Part shown: in pieces, positions 52,684 to 61,817 of the stretch | Numbering within the stretch: the first letter of the stretch is position 1 | How the letters are laid out: every line of letters begins with the position of its first letter | NCBI GenBank assembly: GCA_944320305.1 | Contig: CALUGW010000001.1 | Location: 124,001-188,000 of the forward strand | Source of the DNA: an uncultured Prevotella sp. | GTDB lineage: Bacteria; Bacteroidota; Bacteroidia; Bacteroidales; Bacteroidaceae | Length of the DNA stretch: 64,000 nucleotides | Reading direction: 5' to 3' | Position numbers and translations under genes: made by a program | The notes under the pieces: generated by a model | Database searches by the model: none | What the model was told of the DNA's origin: nothing | What the model saw: the letters and a program-made list of their open reading frames with translations, nothing else

Positions 52684-53637
52684 ATGAAGATAGTGGTTTT
52701 GGACGGTTACGGGCTGAATCCCGGTGACTTGTCGTGGGATGCCTTGCAGGCTTTGGGTGATGTTGCGGTTTATCCGCGCACGGCGCAGGGGCAGCTGCTG
52801 GAACGGTGTGACGGCGCCGACGCGCTGCTTACGAACAAGGTGGTGATAGGAGCGGAGACAATGGACCGTCTCCCCGGACTGAAATATATCGGCGTTCTGG
52901 CCACAGGCTATAATGTTGTGGACACGGTTGCCGCCCGCCAGCGCGGCATTTGTGTTACGAACATTCCGGCATACAGCACTGACAGCGTGGCGCAGATGAC
53001 GTTTGCCCATATTCTGAACATAACGAACAGGGTGGGGCACTACGCCGCACAGAACCGACAGGCGCGGTGGAGCGGCAGCGAGGACTTCTGTTATTGGGAC
53101 ACTCCGTTGCACGAACTTGCCGGAAAGACCATCGGCATTGTCGGCCTCGGAAACATAGGAATGAAGGTCGCGCGGATTGCCATGGAGTTCGGCATGGATG
53201 TTTTCGCCTGCACGAGCAAAAGCTCGGCCTCGCTGCCTTCTGGCATACAGAAGACCACGGTCGACGGATTGCTCGGAGTGAGCGACATACTGACCCTGCA
53301 CTGCCCGCTTACGGACAATACCCGCGAGATGATAAACGCAGGCGCAATCAGGAAAATGAAGCGTGGCGCGATATTGATAAACACCGGACGCGGGCAGCTG
53401 GTCAATGAGGCAGACGTGGCTGCGGCACTGCGCGACGGACAGCTCGGCGGCTATGGGGCCGACGTGATGTGCAGTGAGCCGCCTGCGGCGGACAACCCGC
53501 TGTTCGGCGCTCCCAACGCTTTCATAACTCCTCATATTGCCTGGGCCACCTACGAGGCCAGGGCAAGGCTGATGGACATTGCTGTTGGGAACTTGAAAGC
53601 CTTCATCAGCGGGAAACCTATAAATGTTGTTGCCTGA
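52684..53637 (+). CDS. D-2-hydroxyacid dehydrogenase (NAD-dependent)
   Basis: 317 residues. Rossmann motif GIVGLGNIGMKVAR; catalytic Arg in INTGRGQLVNE, Glu in DVMCSEPPAADNPL and His in ITPHIAWAT. The sequence around LKYIGVLATGYNVVD and the SEPP loop fits the glycerate/hydroxypyruvate dehydrogenase-like group rather than PdxB or SerA, and there is no ACT domain. The exact substrate (glyoxylate, hydroxypyruvate or another 2-oxoacid) cannot be told. Overlaps the next gene by one base (TGATG). Confidence 0.92.
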   Translation: MKIVVLDGYGLNPGDLSWDALQALGDVAVYPRTAQGQLLERCDGADALLTNKVVIGAETMDRLPGLKYIGVLATGYNVVDTVAARQRGICVTNIPAYSTDSVAQMTFAHILNITNRVGHYAAQNRQARWSGSEDFCYWDTPLHELAGKTIGIVGLGNIGMKVARIAMEFGMDVFACTSKSSASLPSGIQKTTVDGLLGVSDILTLHCPLTDNTREMINAGAIRKMKRGAILINTGRGQLVNEADVAAALRDGQLGGYGADVMCSEPPAADNPLFGAPNAFITPHIAWATYEARARLMDIAVGNLKAFISGKPINVVA

Positions 53638-54290
53638 TGAATGACAGTGTGACAGTGTCAACAGTTCTGCAGGTGATCGAGTTTCTCGGCACCTTTGCTT
53701 TTGCAATATCAGGAATCAGGCACGCAGCGGCAAAGCATTTCGACTGGTTCGGCGGATATGTCTGCGGCATTGCTGTCGCCATCGGCGGCGGCACTATACG
53801 CGATGTCATGCTCGGCACGGTTCCGTTCTGGATGACCAATCCCATATATATCATCTGCACGGCTCTGGCTTTGTGCATGGTCATTGTGTTCTCAAAGCAT
53901 ATGGAGCGGCTGCAGAATGCCTGGTTTGTATTTGACACATTGGGGCTGGCGCTGTTTACAATCGCCGGCATCCAGAAGAGCCTTGACTTTGGACAGCCAT
54001 TCTGGGTGGCTATAATCATGGGGTGTGTCACGGGGGCGGCCGGCGGAGTGATACGCGACATTCTGCTGAACAATGAGCCGGTGATACTGCGCAAGGAGAT
54101 ATATGCGCTGGCAAGTGTTGCGGGAGGTGTTGTCTATTGGGGATTGGCCGAGGCCGGTGTGGCGATACATTTCACGGTTCTGGCGAGCTTTGTCGTGACG
54201 TGTTTTATACGGTTTCTGGCAGTCAGGTTTCATGTGTCTCTGCCTTTGCTGAACGGTGACAGCGTTTCACAAGAAGATGAGGAGTCTTGA
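53637..54290 (+). CDS. TRIC-type cation channel family protein (UPF0126)
   Basis: 217 residues, seven membrane helices built as two repeats of a three-helix unit. Each repeat contains the signature GG-x-x-RD: GGGTIRDVMLGTVPFW near residue 60 and AGGVIRDILLNNEP near 140. The N-terminal ATSGIRHAA-like block reads FAISGIRHAAAKHFDWFGG. Bacterial members form trimeric monovalent-cation channels or may carry other small solutes. The start ATG overlaps the dehydrogenase stop, so it is the last gene of the rarA operon. Confidence 0.9.
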   Translation: MNDSVTVSTVLQVIEFLGTFAFAISGIRHAAAKHFDWFGGYVCGIAVAIGGGTIRDVMLGTVPFWMTNPIYIICTALALCMVIVFSKHMERLQNAWFVFDTLGLALFTIAGIQKSLDFGQPFWVAIIMGCVTGAAGGVIRDILLNNEPVILRKEIYALASVAGGVVYWGLAEAGVAIHFTVLASFVVTCFIRFLAVRFHVSLPLLNGDSVSQEDEES

Positions 54291-54626
54291 TTTGCTGTTT
54301 TTCTGTTCTGAACCGGGGATTGGTCTCTGGATGATTATGCGTTTTTTGTCGGTGGCATCTCCTGTCTCCCTGTCGGGGGAAAGCCCTCCTGGCGGAGGTA
54401 TGGCTGGCTACGTTGAGCCAAGACGGGAACGCAAGATGCCGATGGGGGCGCGTAGGCAGGCGAAGAGCGTGACAAAACACGACAGCATACGGTCGAACAC
54501 ACATGACAAATGACCGTAAAATCCGAACCGTGCGGTCTGGCGATTGGGGGCTTCATCCGAACTTTTTCCGGCTTTTGGTTGGGATTTGTTTCCGATACGG
54601 TTTCATTGCCGGAAAGGAGTGGGTGA
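54291..54626. other. Gene-free region between convergent TRIC and TPR genes
   Basis: 336 bases. It contains dispersed repeat II copy 2 (54333-54473). At 54517-54530 a TAAAATCCGAACCG block resembles the outer arm of the inverted-repeat element at 13.87 kb. No clear intrinsic terminator for either gene. Confidence 0.7.
54333..54473 (+). repeat. Dispersed repeat II, copy 2
   Basis: Starts GATTATGCGTT and ends with GCAAGATGCCGA, GCGCGTAGGCAG and CGAAGAGCGTG blocks that line up with 14264-14147 read on the minus strand. The middle is more divergent and about 20 bases longer. Confidence 0.65.
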
Positions 54627-55832
54627 TTACCGTTCTTTTAAGAGTTTGTCAATCTCTTCAAATTGCTGTCCTTTATTTAATTTGAGATATATTCTATATA
54701 AAGCCGGCCCCCATTTCTTTCTCCCGTCAGGTGAGAGCTTGCGATATTTTTCGATGTAAGGAAGTGCCTTTTCATATAAAAGCAGAGTTGTACTGCGTTT
54801 TTTCTTGTTGTAATCTTTGGCCTTTTCGATAGCTCTGGCTTTGTTTAGATATGCGGTGCCGGCGTTATAGTATGCTTCAGGCAGTGAATCGTTTATGCTT
54901 ATCAATGAGTCGCTGACAAGAATGCATTCGTCAAACCGCTCCATATTCAGGAGTACAGAAGATTTTGCAAACAGAAATAACGGATTGTCTTTGTCGGCGG
55001 CAAGAGCGGAGTCTGCCAGTGCCAGCGCATTGTCAAGTTTGTTGTTTGCGGTAAAGAAATCCATCAGATGGGAGAAGAAGTAAGGCGAGTTTCTGAATTG
55101 TCGGAATCCTGTGTTTAAGGTCTTGAGATAATTCGCTTCATCATTGAGCATTGAAAACGCCTCAGCGATGTAGATAAGCGTGGTTTTCTGTTTTGCGGAA
55201 TCTTTTAAAGCTACGTCGGAATATTTTAGTGCCAGATTCGGGTCTTTGAGTTTAAAGCCACAATATGTCGCCCAGTATGCTGCTTCAATTATTTTTTTGT
55301 CTGTTGTCCAGAAGTTGTAATACGTGAATAAGGGCTGGTTGGCACAGTCAATGTATGTGTCAAAGAAAGAAAATGCCTCGTTGTAATTATTCTTGTGTAT
55401 GTTGTATGTGCCTCCGAAAAACAAGTTCGGACGGTATCTGTTCAGCTCTGCTGCATTTTTTTTCCTGTATTCAAGTTTTATTTTACCGTTTTTGTCAGGC
55501 ATGGCGTCTATCGAGTCTAATGACTCGTAAATTTTGAACATCTTTTTGGTGAGGCTGAAGAGTGATGCCGTGTCATATTGCTGTTTCAGGTAAAGTTTTT
55601 CATTGCCGGCTTCATATTGTTTCTGTACGGACTGATAAAGAAGCAAATAAATTTTTGGATTCTTTTTGTTTAAAGAATCCTTCAGCAAATCCATCAAGAG
55701 CTTCTCCGCCTTGTCAAGGTCCTTGCCGCTTTTTATATAAGACCGTGCTTGAGACATCTCCTTTCGTTGACCTCTCAAGCACGGTACAATAGTAAGCAAG
55801 AGAAGCGTTATTGTTATAAGCTTCCTTATCAT
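54627..55832 (-). CDS. Secreted TPR protein, paralogue 2
   Basis: 401 residues with a signal peptide (MIRKLITITLLLLTIVPCLRG), so periplasmic or surface-exposed. Degenerate TPR helices run through the protein. The block KIKLEYRKKNAAELNRYRPN then AFSFFDTYIDCANQPLF lines up with KIKIRFREANGKKFMMSRPY and AIKDWKLYIDSAESPLF in the neighbour, so the two are diverged duplicates. The C terminus (PYIEKYRKLSPDGRKKWGPA) also matches the partner's YLEKSKELDPNREKVNWAYP. Starts 10 bases after the partner's stop. Function unknown. Confidence 0.8.
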   Translation of the reverse strand: MIRKLITITLLLLTIVPCLRGQRKEMSQARSYIKSGKDLDKAEKLLMDLLKDSLNKKNPKIYLLLYQSVQKQYEAGNEKLYLKQQYDTASLFSLTKKMFKIYESLDSIDAMPDKNGKIKLEYRKKNAAELNRYRPNLFFGGTYNIHKNNYNEAFSFFDTYIDCANQPLFTYYNFWTTDKKIIEAAYWATYCGFKLKDPNLALKYSDVALKDSAKQKTTLIYIAEAFSMLNDEANYLKTLNTGFRQFRNSPYFFSHLMDFFTANNKLDNALALADSALAADKDNPLFLFAKSSVLLNMERFDECILVSDSLISINDSLPEAYYNAGTAYLNKARAIEKAKDYNKKKRSTTLLLYEKALPYIEKYRKLSPDGRKKWGPALYRIYLKLNKGQQFEEIDKLLKER

Positions 55833-55842
55833 TACTCAGAAT

Positions 55843-57090
55843 TTATTTGTTGTTTCCCAGCAGTGCCTCCATTTCGGCTGATTTTGCTTTGTCGCCAAGC
55901 TGGTAGTATATTTGGTACAGAGGATAAGCCCAGTTGACTTTCTCACGATTCGGGTCAAGCTCTTTTGACTTCTCCAAATACACCTTTGCGTCAGCCAATA
56001 TGGCCTTTACTTTGTTTGCATTCTCAACGGTAAGCTTGCCGGTGCTCTTGTCTGCAAGGCTGTCTTTAAGCTGGATTGCTTTTGAGTTAAGGCAGACTCC
56101 GGAATTGAAGATGACCTGAACAAATGTCGGATCGAGTTCTGCAGCTTTGTTGTATGATGCGACAGCGTCATCCCATTGGCCGGCGTTCATCTCGCACTCG
56201 CCCTTGAGAGCCCATGTCATTTTGTTGTTGGGATCCTTTGCAAGTTCCTCCTCGGTCCATTTCTTCATTTCTGCCTGACGGCCCGGCTTTGAATAATAGT
56301 CCATCAGGAGGTTGTAATAGCGCGACTCGCTAGGATATTGCGTGTGAAGATCCTTTATGGTTGCCAGATAAGCCAAAGAGTCCTCTTTCGTTTTGGCACC
56401 GTCTTTCTGTGCGAACAGAATTATGTCGCTGGCTTCTTTGGCTTTTGCTGAATCCTGAGCCGCAATTTTTGCATATTTTGTTGCTGTGGCATAGTCTTTC
56501 TGATTGTATGCGGCCAGACCTATATAATAGCAAACATCTGCGCGGTAGGGGTCATTCGAGAGATCGAGACCGGTGAACAAAGGTGATTCTGCGCTGTCAA
56601 TGTACAATTTCCAGTCCTTTATGGCTTCTGCCACATTGTTGTGGTTATAAGCGTACAGACCGGCAGAAATCACGTAAGGACGAGACATCATGAATTTCTT
56701 TCCATTGGCTTCGCGGAAACGGATTTTTATTTTTCCTTTCTCATTTGGCTTGCTGTCGAATTCGTCACACTTCATAGCGGCTTCGAGTGCTGCCACCATT
56801 GCGTTGTGCATGGCTGCTGTATCATAAGGATTTGCGGTGTTGTTGGTTTTGTTTTCCAATTCCACTTGCTGTCCTTTCATGAAGAGCTGATACTGGATGT
56901 CGCTCATCAGGTTCCATGCCTCGGCCTTGTCTTCCGTCTGGTCTGAGGTCAGGGCAGGAGTTAATGTGGTGACAGCCGATTCCAGTTCTCCCTTGTCACA
57001 TAACTTTTTGGCTTGCTTTACCAAATCGTCTTGAGCGAAAGCAGTTGTTGCTGCAACTGCCAACACTGCCAACATCATAACTTTTTTCAT
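55843..57090 (-). CDS. Secreted TPR protein, paralogue 1
   Basis: 415 residues with a signal peptide (MKKVMMLAVLAVAATTAFA, mature QDDLVKQAKKLCDKG). At least five TPR-like repeats are visible, the clearest being NKMTWALKGECEMNAGQWDD and AVASYNKAAELDPTFVQVI. It lies 66 bases downstream of gyrA on the same strand with no promoter box seen in the gap, so it is probably read from the gyrA promoter. Bacteroidales genomes often have a TPR gene here. It may serve as a scaffold in the envelope; no enzyme motif. Confidence 0.82.
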   Translation of the reverse strand: MKKVMMLAVLAVAATTAFAQDDLVKQAKKLCDKGELESAVTTLTPALTSDQTEDKAEAWNLMSDIQYQLFMKGQQVELENKTNNTANPYDTAAMHNAMVAALEAAMKCDEFDSKPNEKGKIKIRFREANGKKFMMSRPYVISAGLYAYNHNNVAEAIKDWKLYIDSAESPLFTGLDLSNDPYRADVCYYIGLAAYNQKDYATATKYAKIAAQDSAKAKEASDIILFAQKDGAKTKEDSLAYLATIKDLHTQYPSESRYYNLLMDYYSKPGRQAEMKKWTEEELAKDPNNKMTWALKGECEMNAGQWDDAVASYNKAAELDPTFVQVIFNSGVCLNSKAIQLKDSLADKSTGKLTVENANKVKAILADAKVYLEKSKELDPNREKVNWAYPLYQIYYQLGDKAKSAEMEALLGNNK

Positions 57091-57156
57091 AACTGTATTA
57101 ATTTAATTTGACAATCTTGTTTTTTCTTATATTGGGCTTTTGAGGAGATTTTGTTG

Positions 57157-59748
57157 TCAGTTGTCCGAATTTGGGCTGTCTTTGGCTTTGTCGGCGTCTG
57201 TCATGTTTTCTGGACTCAGGCCGGAGCCGTCGGCAATAGATTCGGTGGCATTGTCTCCATTTTCATTGTCAGCTTCTTCTACGACCTCATCATCGACCGC
57301 GCTCATGACTTTGCATACGCTGGCGATTGTGTCGTTCTTTTTTGTAAGGTTGATGAGTCTTACTCCTTGGGTGGCGCGGCCCATGACCCTGACGTCCGCC
57401 ACTTTTAGACGAATGAGTATGCCGCTCTTGTTGATGATCATCAGGTCGTTGGCATTTGTCACAGCCTTAATGGCAACAAGACGGCCGGTCTTGTCTGTTA
57501 TGCTCAGTGTCTTTACGCCTTTTGCGCCACGGCTGGTCTTGCGGTAGTCTGCAACTTCGCTTCGTTTGCCGTATCCTTTCTCACTCACAACCATTACGGT
57601 CTCTGTCTGTGGGTCATTTATGCAGACCATGCCGACAACCTCGTCATCGCCACCGTCAAGTTTCATTCCGCGCACACCTGTAGAAACGCGACCCATGGTG
57701 CGCACCTCGCTCTCGTTGAAGCGGATGGCCCGTCCGTTGCGGTTTGCCATTATTATCTCGTTGTTGCCGTTTGTCAGCCGAACTCCCACCACGCGGTCGT
57801 CATCAAGAATATTTATGGCTATGACTCCATTTGCTCTTGGGCGGCTGTAGGCTTCAAGGCAGGTCTTCTTGATTATTCCGTTCTTTGTGGCAAATACAAC
57901 ATAATGTGAGTTGAGGAATTCCTCGTCGTCAAACTTTTTGATTCTTAACACCGCATTGACGGCATCGTCTGCTTCGATGTTGAGAAGATTCTGTATGGCT
58001 CTGCCTTTGGCGTTCTTCGCACCCTCAGGAATCTCGTAGCACTTGAGCCAATAGCAACGGCCTTTCTGCGTGAAGAAGAGCAGGGTGTTATGCATTGTCG
58101 CGGGGTAGAGGTACTCTGTGAAATCGTTGTCGCGTGTGTTGGCTCCCTTACTGCCTACACCTCCACGGCTCTGCTCTCTGAACTCTGACAGTGCTGTGCG
58201 CTTGATGTAGCCAAGATGGCTGATTGTTATTACCACAGGGTCATCCGGATAAAAGTCTTCAGCGTTGAATTCTTCGCCGGAGTATCTGATTTCTGTCCTG
58301 CGCTCGTCGCCGTATTTTTCCTTGACTTCCTGAAGCTCGTCCTTTATTACTTTTTTGCAAAGCTCGGGGTCATCAAGTATTGCTTGCAAGTGCCGGATCA
58401 GGTTCTCAATGTCTTCATATTCTTTGTGCAGCTGTTCCATCTGCAGGCCTGTCAGTTGTCTGAGCCTCATGTCGACAATTGCTCTTGCCTGGACATCGTC
58501 AAAATTGAAACGTGTCTTGAGGTTCTCAACAGCCTCAAGCGGAGTCTTAGAGGAACGAATGATGTGTACAACCTCATCGATATTGTCGCAGGCCACAATG
58601 AGTGCCTCAAGTATATGGGCGCGTTCCTGTGCCTTTGCCAAGTCGAATTTCGTTCTCCGTATTGTCACATCGTGTCTGTGCTCAACAAAATGCCTGATGC
58701 AGTCTTTAAGCGTGAGGAGCTTTGGACGCCCTTTGACAAGAGCGATGCAATTCACTGAGAATGAACTTTGTAATGCGGTCATCTTGAATAATTTGTTCAA
58801 AATGACATTTGCGTTTGCGTCGCGTCTTACATCAACAACAATGCGCATTCCTTGGCGCCCTGACTCATCGTTGACATTGGTGATGCCGTCTATTTTCTTT
58901 TCTGTTGCAAGGTCTGCGATATATTTTACGAGGTCGGCCTTGTTTACACCATAAGGAATTTCTGTAACCACAATTTTATCGTGGCTTTCATCGCTTTCTA
59001 TTTCTGCTTTCGCGCGCATTATTATTCGTCCGCGACCGGTCTCATAGGCATCTTTGACGCCTTGAATGCCGTAAATGTAAGCTCCTGTGGGGAAGTCTGG
59101 AGCCTTGATATATTGCATCAGACCGTCGGTGTCGATGTCCGGATTGTCGATGTATGCGCAGCATCCGTCAATGACTTCTCCGAGATTGTGCGTGGGAATG
59201 TTTGTCGCCATTCCCACGGCGATACCGTTTCCGCCGTTTACAAGCAGGTTGGGAATCTTTGTCGGCATGACGGTCGGTTCTGTCAGCGAATCGTCAAAGT
59301 TGTTTGTCATGTCGACAGTGTTCTTTTCGAGGTCGTCCATAATGTGCTCGCCCATCTTGGACAACCGGCACTCTGTATAACGCATGGCGGCCGGTGAGTC
59401 GCCATCCACTGAACCGAAATTGCCCTGGCCGTCTACCAGCGTATAGCGCATATTCCAGTCTTGAGCCATTCTGGCAAGTGCCCCATAAACAGAACTGTCT
59501 CCGTGCGGATGGTATTTTCCCAACACCTCGCCGACAACGCGGGCGCACTTCTTGTATGGCTTGTCGCTGGTGTTGCCAATGCCGAGCATACCATATAAAA
59601 TGCGGCGGTGAACGGGCTTGAATCCGTCACGGACATCGGGAAGTGCTCTCGCAACAATGACTGACATGGAGTAGTCTATATACGAGGATTTCATTTCCTC
59701 CTCGATGTTGATTTTTATTATTCTGTCTTGGTCTATTGTTTGGTCCAT
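57157..59748 (-). CDS. gyrA: DNA gyrase subunit A
   Basis: 863 residues. The winged-helix/tower N-terminal half has the active Tyr124 in MRYTECRLS. The C-terminal DNA-wrapping domain has six blades, with the GyrA box as EQSRGGVGSKG. The quinolone region reads HPHGDSSVYGALARM: the E. coli Ser83 position is Ser, and the Asp87 position is Gly. The acidic C-terminal tail (VDDEVVEEADNENGDNATES) is long. Transcribed from a consensus promoter 139 bases upstream. Confidence 0.97.
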   Translation of the reverse strand: MDQTIDQDRIIKINIEEEMKSSYIDYSMSVIVARALPDVRDGFKPVHRRILYGMLGIGNTSDKPYKKCARVVGEVLGKYHPHGDSSVYGALARMAQDWNMRYTLVDGQGNFGSVDGDSPAAMRYTECRLSKMGEHIMDDLEKNTVDMTNNFDDSLTEPTVMPTKIPNLLVNGGNGIAVGMATNIPTHNLGEVIDGCCAYIDNPDIDTDGLMQYIKAPDFPTGAYIYGIQGVKDAYETGRGRIIMRAKAEIESDESHDKIVVTEIPYGVNKADLVKYIADLATEKKIDGITNVNDESGRQGMRIVVDVRRDANANVILNKLFKMTALQSSFSVNCIALVKGRPKLLTLKDCIRHFVEHRHDVTIRRTKFDLAKAQERAHILEALIVACDNIDEVVHIIRSSKTPLEAVENLKTRFNFDDVQARAIVDMRLRQLTGLQMEQLHKEYEDIENLIRHLQAILDDPELCKKVIKDELQEVKEKYGDERRTEIRYSGEEFNAEDFYPDDPVVITISHLGYIKRTALSEFREQSRGGVGSKGANTRDNDFTEYLYPATMHNTLLFFTQKGRCYWLKCYEIPEGAKNAKGRAIQNLLNIEADDAVNAVLRIKKFDDEEFLNSHYVVFATKNGIIKKTCLEAYSRPRANGVIAINILDDDRVVGVRLTNGNNEIIMANRNGRAIRFNESEVRTMGRVSTGVRGMKLDGGDDEVVGMVCINDPQTETVMVVSEKGYGKRSEVADYRKTSRGAKGVKTLSITDKTGRLVAIKAVTNANDLMIINKSGILIRLKVADVRVMGRATQGVRLINLTKKNDTIASVCKVMSAVDDEVVEEADNENGDNATESIADGSGLSPENMTDADKAKDSPNSDN

Positions 59749-59886
59749 CGATAATGTATTGACGTTAAATTATTCGTTTCTTAATCTTTTCTCTGTCTTG
59801 CTCGCGACTAACGCGTAAAATGGCAAGATGCCGTTTTAAGCCCCTTTTTAAGCCGATGGGGCTGTTTTGGCATTGTTTTCAGCTTT

Positions 59887-59918
59887 CAAAATTACTACAT
59901 TTTATTTATATGGCAAAA
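59887..59918 (-). promoter_or_regulatory. Promoter of gyrA
   Basis: Minus strand TTTTG (59918-59914), 19 bases, TAATTTTG (59894-59887): an ideal match to both elements. Confidence 0.75.
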
Positions 59919-60040
59919 CATTTTAGCTTTTTTAGTCAACCGGCGAAAAATCTCTTTGACCAAAAAATGTTTGTTTCAAAATTCCGGCACGCCCTCTTTT
60001 TCATATTCATCCATTTGAAAAGTCCGTGCCTTGCAACATG

Positions 60041-60078
60041 AAAAAAGGCGCATCAAATATATCGCAATTTGATACACC
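60041..60078 (-). terminator. Intrinsic terminator of the HPrK-S26-PqqD operon
   Basis: 12-bp stem with two G-T pairs (60047-60058 with 60067-60078), 8-base loop, then six Ts on the minus strand. Confidence 0.8.
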
Positions 60079-60164
60079 CCAGTTTTATAGTTTGAAATGT
60101 CCGTTGTGTTGATTTTCAACAATTGCAGAACATCATTCTTTTTCTGTAAAAGATTTTGGGGAAC

Positions 60165-60434
60165 TCATGCTTCTGTTATTCCGGCTTGTTCCCACTGCTT
60201 GACAATTGCTTTGACATCTTCTGCGGCAGTATGAGCGTCTATGTTGTATTCGCCTGTCAGCAGTGACACGAGGTCGCTCTCAGTAAACTCCTTGCCTTCA
60301 ATGGCATTCCACAAAAAGGCGGCAGACTCGTTCATGCTTATTATTTTACTGAAATCGATGTTTTCTTTTCCTTCAGCGACAATGATGCGCTCCCCGCAAA
60401 CATTGCGTAATTTAAAACCTGGTTTTGTTTTCAT
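60165..60434 (-). CDS. PqqD family peptide-binding protein
   Basis: 89 residues from the ATG at 60434, which overlaps the S26 gene stop by 4 bases; a longer frame to 60548 lies inside that gene. It matches the PqqD fold: KPGFKLRNVCGERIIVAEGK, then IISMNESAAFLWNAIEGKEF, and ending in DVKAIVKQWEQAGI. PqqD proteins bind the leader of a precursor peptide and hand it to a modifying enzyme. Here there is no PQQ pathway, radical SAM gene or clear precursor nearby; the partners are an S26-like peptidase and an HPr-kinase-like protein. Confidence 0.85.
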   Translation of the reverse strand: MKTKPGFKLRNVCGERIIVAEGKENIDFSKIISMNESAAFLWNAIEGKEFTESDLVSLLTGEYNIDAHTAAEDVKAIVKQWEQAGITEA

Positions 60435-60904
60435 TTTATAAATATGTGTCTGTAAATAAATAATAAATATCTTCTTATCGGTCGAAAGCGCATCCACCAC
60501 CAGGAGTATATGCGCCATTTTGCGCCTGATGTGAAGTCCGGTCTGCAATTTCCTTTGCGGTAGAATCCTATTGCCCGGCCCTTGATGTCTGTTAATCTAC
60601 AGTACTCAGGAGAGGTGTTCCCGTCACCTAAAAGTGTGACGTTCTCGGTGTCTTTGATGCTTATGATACGGTGCAGGACAAATTTTCCTGGTGCCAATTC
60701 TGCCAAAACGACATCTCCGACAGTTATGTTTTCAGCATATTTCAGGATGGCCTTGTCGCGTCCGTCCTCAAGAAAAGGTCTCATGCTGAATCCTCGCAGC
60801 GGCAATGTTACAGTGTGCCCCTCATTTATTAGTTTTATTATTTCAGGCAGGAATACATAATTGGCAACCTGCTTGGTGTTTATCTTGCAATCGTTGAGTG
60901 GCAT
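60431..60904 (-). CDS. S24/S26-like (signal peptidase-type) serine peptidase
   Basis: 157 residues. The catalytic Ser is in LRGFSMRPFL, the signal-peptidase motif SMxP followed by an acidic DGRDKAIL. The second catalytic block reads VLHRIISI, with His in place of the Lys of LepB, as in SipW/ER-type signal peptidases (Ser-His). No N-terminal membrane helix; a hydrophobic aromatic stretch near the C terminus (residues 130-152) may anchor it. It overlaps the upstream HPrK-like gene by 25 bases and the PqqD gene by 4, so all three are translationally linked. Confidence 0.78.
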   Translation of the reverse strand: MPLNDCKINTKQVANYVFLPEIIKLINEGHTVTLPLRGFSMRPFLEDGRDKAILKYAENITVGDVVLAELAPGKFVLHRIISIKDTENVTLLGDGNTSPEYCRLTDIKGRAIGFYRKGNCRPDFTSGAKWRIYSWWWMRFRPIRRYLLFIYRHIFIK

Positions 60905-61764
60905 AAAATTGCTGCTGCGTCATCAGGGAGACAGTGGAGCGTGTATATCGGGGTTGTCTCGATGATGGCTGTTATTGAATTACAAATGTTGTCATAGATT
61001 GTGCTGTCCCATTTCATTGTTGAACAAGCCGGCAGTAAAGAGGCGAAAGCCTGTACCGGAGCAAGTCGTTCAATACTGTTGACAGGTGCTCTGGCAATTC
61101 TTGTTATAGCTCCTAAGGGCACGTCTATCGGCCTATAGCAGGGCGTTTTGCCGCTCCATGGCGATCCGAACAGCACAGGGCTGCCGTTGATGAGGCGGAT
61201 TATGGGATTGTCGTCATTGATTAAATCTGTTCCAGGAATGTTTTTCAGCCACAAATTTGAGTGTGTGCTCTTGCCAGTTCCGCTTTTTGCGATAAAAGGG
61301 TAGGCCAGTCCGTTGTGTCTGACGCAAGAGGCGTGTACCAGCAATGCGCCTTTGAAACTTCCGCCAAAGGCGCAGATAAACATCAGGGAGTTGCTTAATC
61401 CGAAGGCCTGCATTTCTGTGGAACCTCGCAATGCGCATTGTGATTGCGTGAATCTTTGGTTTGTCTTTAGCAGGCAGCACTCATCACCATTTATGTTTTT
61501 TATAATGTACTGGTATCCTCCGTCTGCACGCTGATAGACAGCCGTTTTACCGTTGCCCGTGTCGAATTCTCCTATGAGTTCACATCTGTCAACATCGGGC
61601 TTCAGGCGATTGTCGACAGACAATGAGAACGTCGGCTCGGCATCTTTCTCTTGTGTCTCGAATGGTTTGAATGACGGCAATAACGAGGCGAGAGATTCGC
61701 AAGATGCATCATGAGAAACACTAAATACAAAACCGGCAATGCGGTAAGTCTTGTATTCTTTCAT
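60880..61764 (-). CDS. HPr kinase/PEPCK-like P-loop protein
   Basis: 294 residues. The first 130 residues are a beta-rich domain with no motif I can place. The P-loop is FIAKSGTGKSTHS near residue 160, followed by LINDDNPIIRL, which matches the DD of HPr-kinase active sites, and GSPWSGKTPCYRP. The layout is that of HprK-related kinases found with PqqD proteins and not of true HPr kinase, which is a regulator of sugar transport and carries an N-terminal DRTGG-like domain. It heads the three-gene cassette. The substrate is unknown; a precursor peptide is possible. Confidence 0.75.
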   Translation of the reverse strand: MKEYKTYRIAGFVFSVSHDASCESLASLLPSFKPFETQEKDAEPTFSLSVDNRLKPDVDRCELIGEFDTGNGKTAVYQRADGGYQYIIKNINGDECCLLKTNQRFTQSQCALRGSTEMQAFGLSNSLMFICAFGGSFKGALLVHASCVRHNGLAYPFIAKSGTGKSTHSNLWLKNIPGTDLINDDNPIIRLINGSPVLFGSPWSGKTPCYRPIDVPLGAITRIARAPVNSIERLAPVQAFASLLPACSTMKWDSTIYDNICNSITAIIETTPIYTLHCLPDDAAAILCHSTIAR

Positions 61765-61817
61765 ACGGAGTCAAACTGATAAATAAACTGTGCGGATGCT
61801 GATGCTGTCATTTGTTT

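Larger units (their letters stand above)
59749..60164. other. Gene-free region between the PqqD cassette and gyrA
   Basis: 416 bases. It contains the cassette terminator (60041-60078), the gyrA promoter (59887-59918) and, in the gyrA leader, a small AGCCCC/GGGGCT hairpin (59839-59863). No credible gene on either strand and no short precursor-like frame that I would defend. Confidence 0.7.

Noticed and set aside
59749-60164. Replication origin near gyrA
   Set aside because: No dnaA, dnaN or cluster of DnaA boxes seen; the gap is explained by a terminator and the gyrA promoter.
60435-60548. Longer N terminus for the PqqD protein
   Set aside because: It lies inside the S26-like gene; the ATG at 60434 makes a normal 4-base overlap and begins the PqqD domain.
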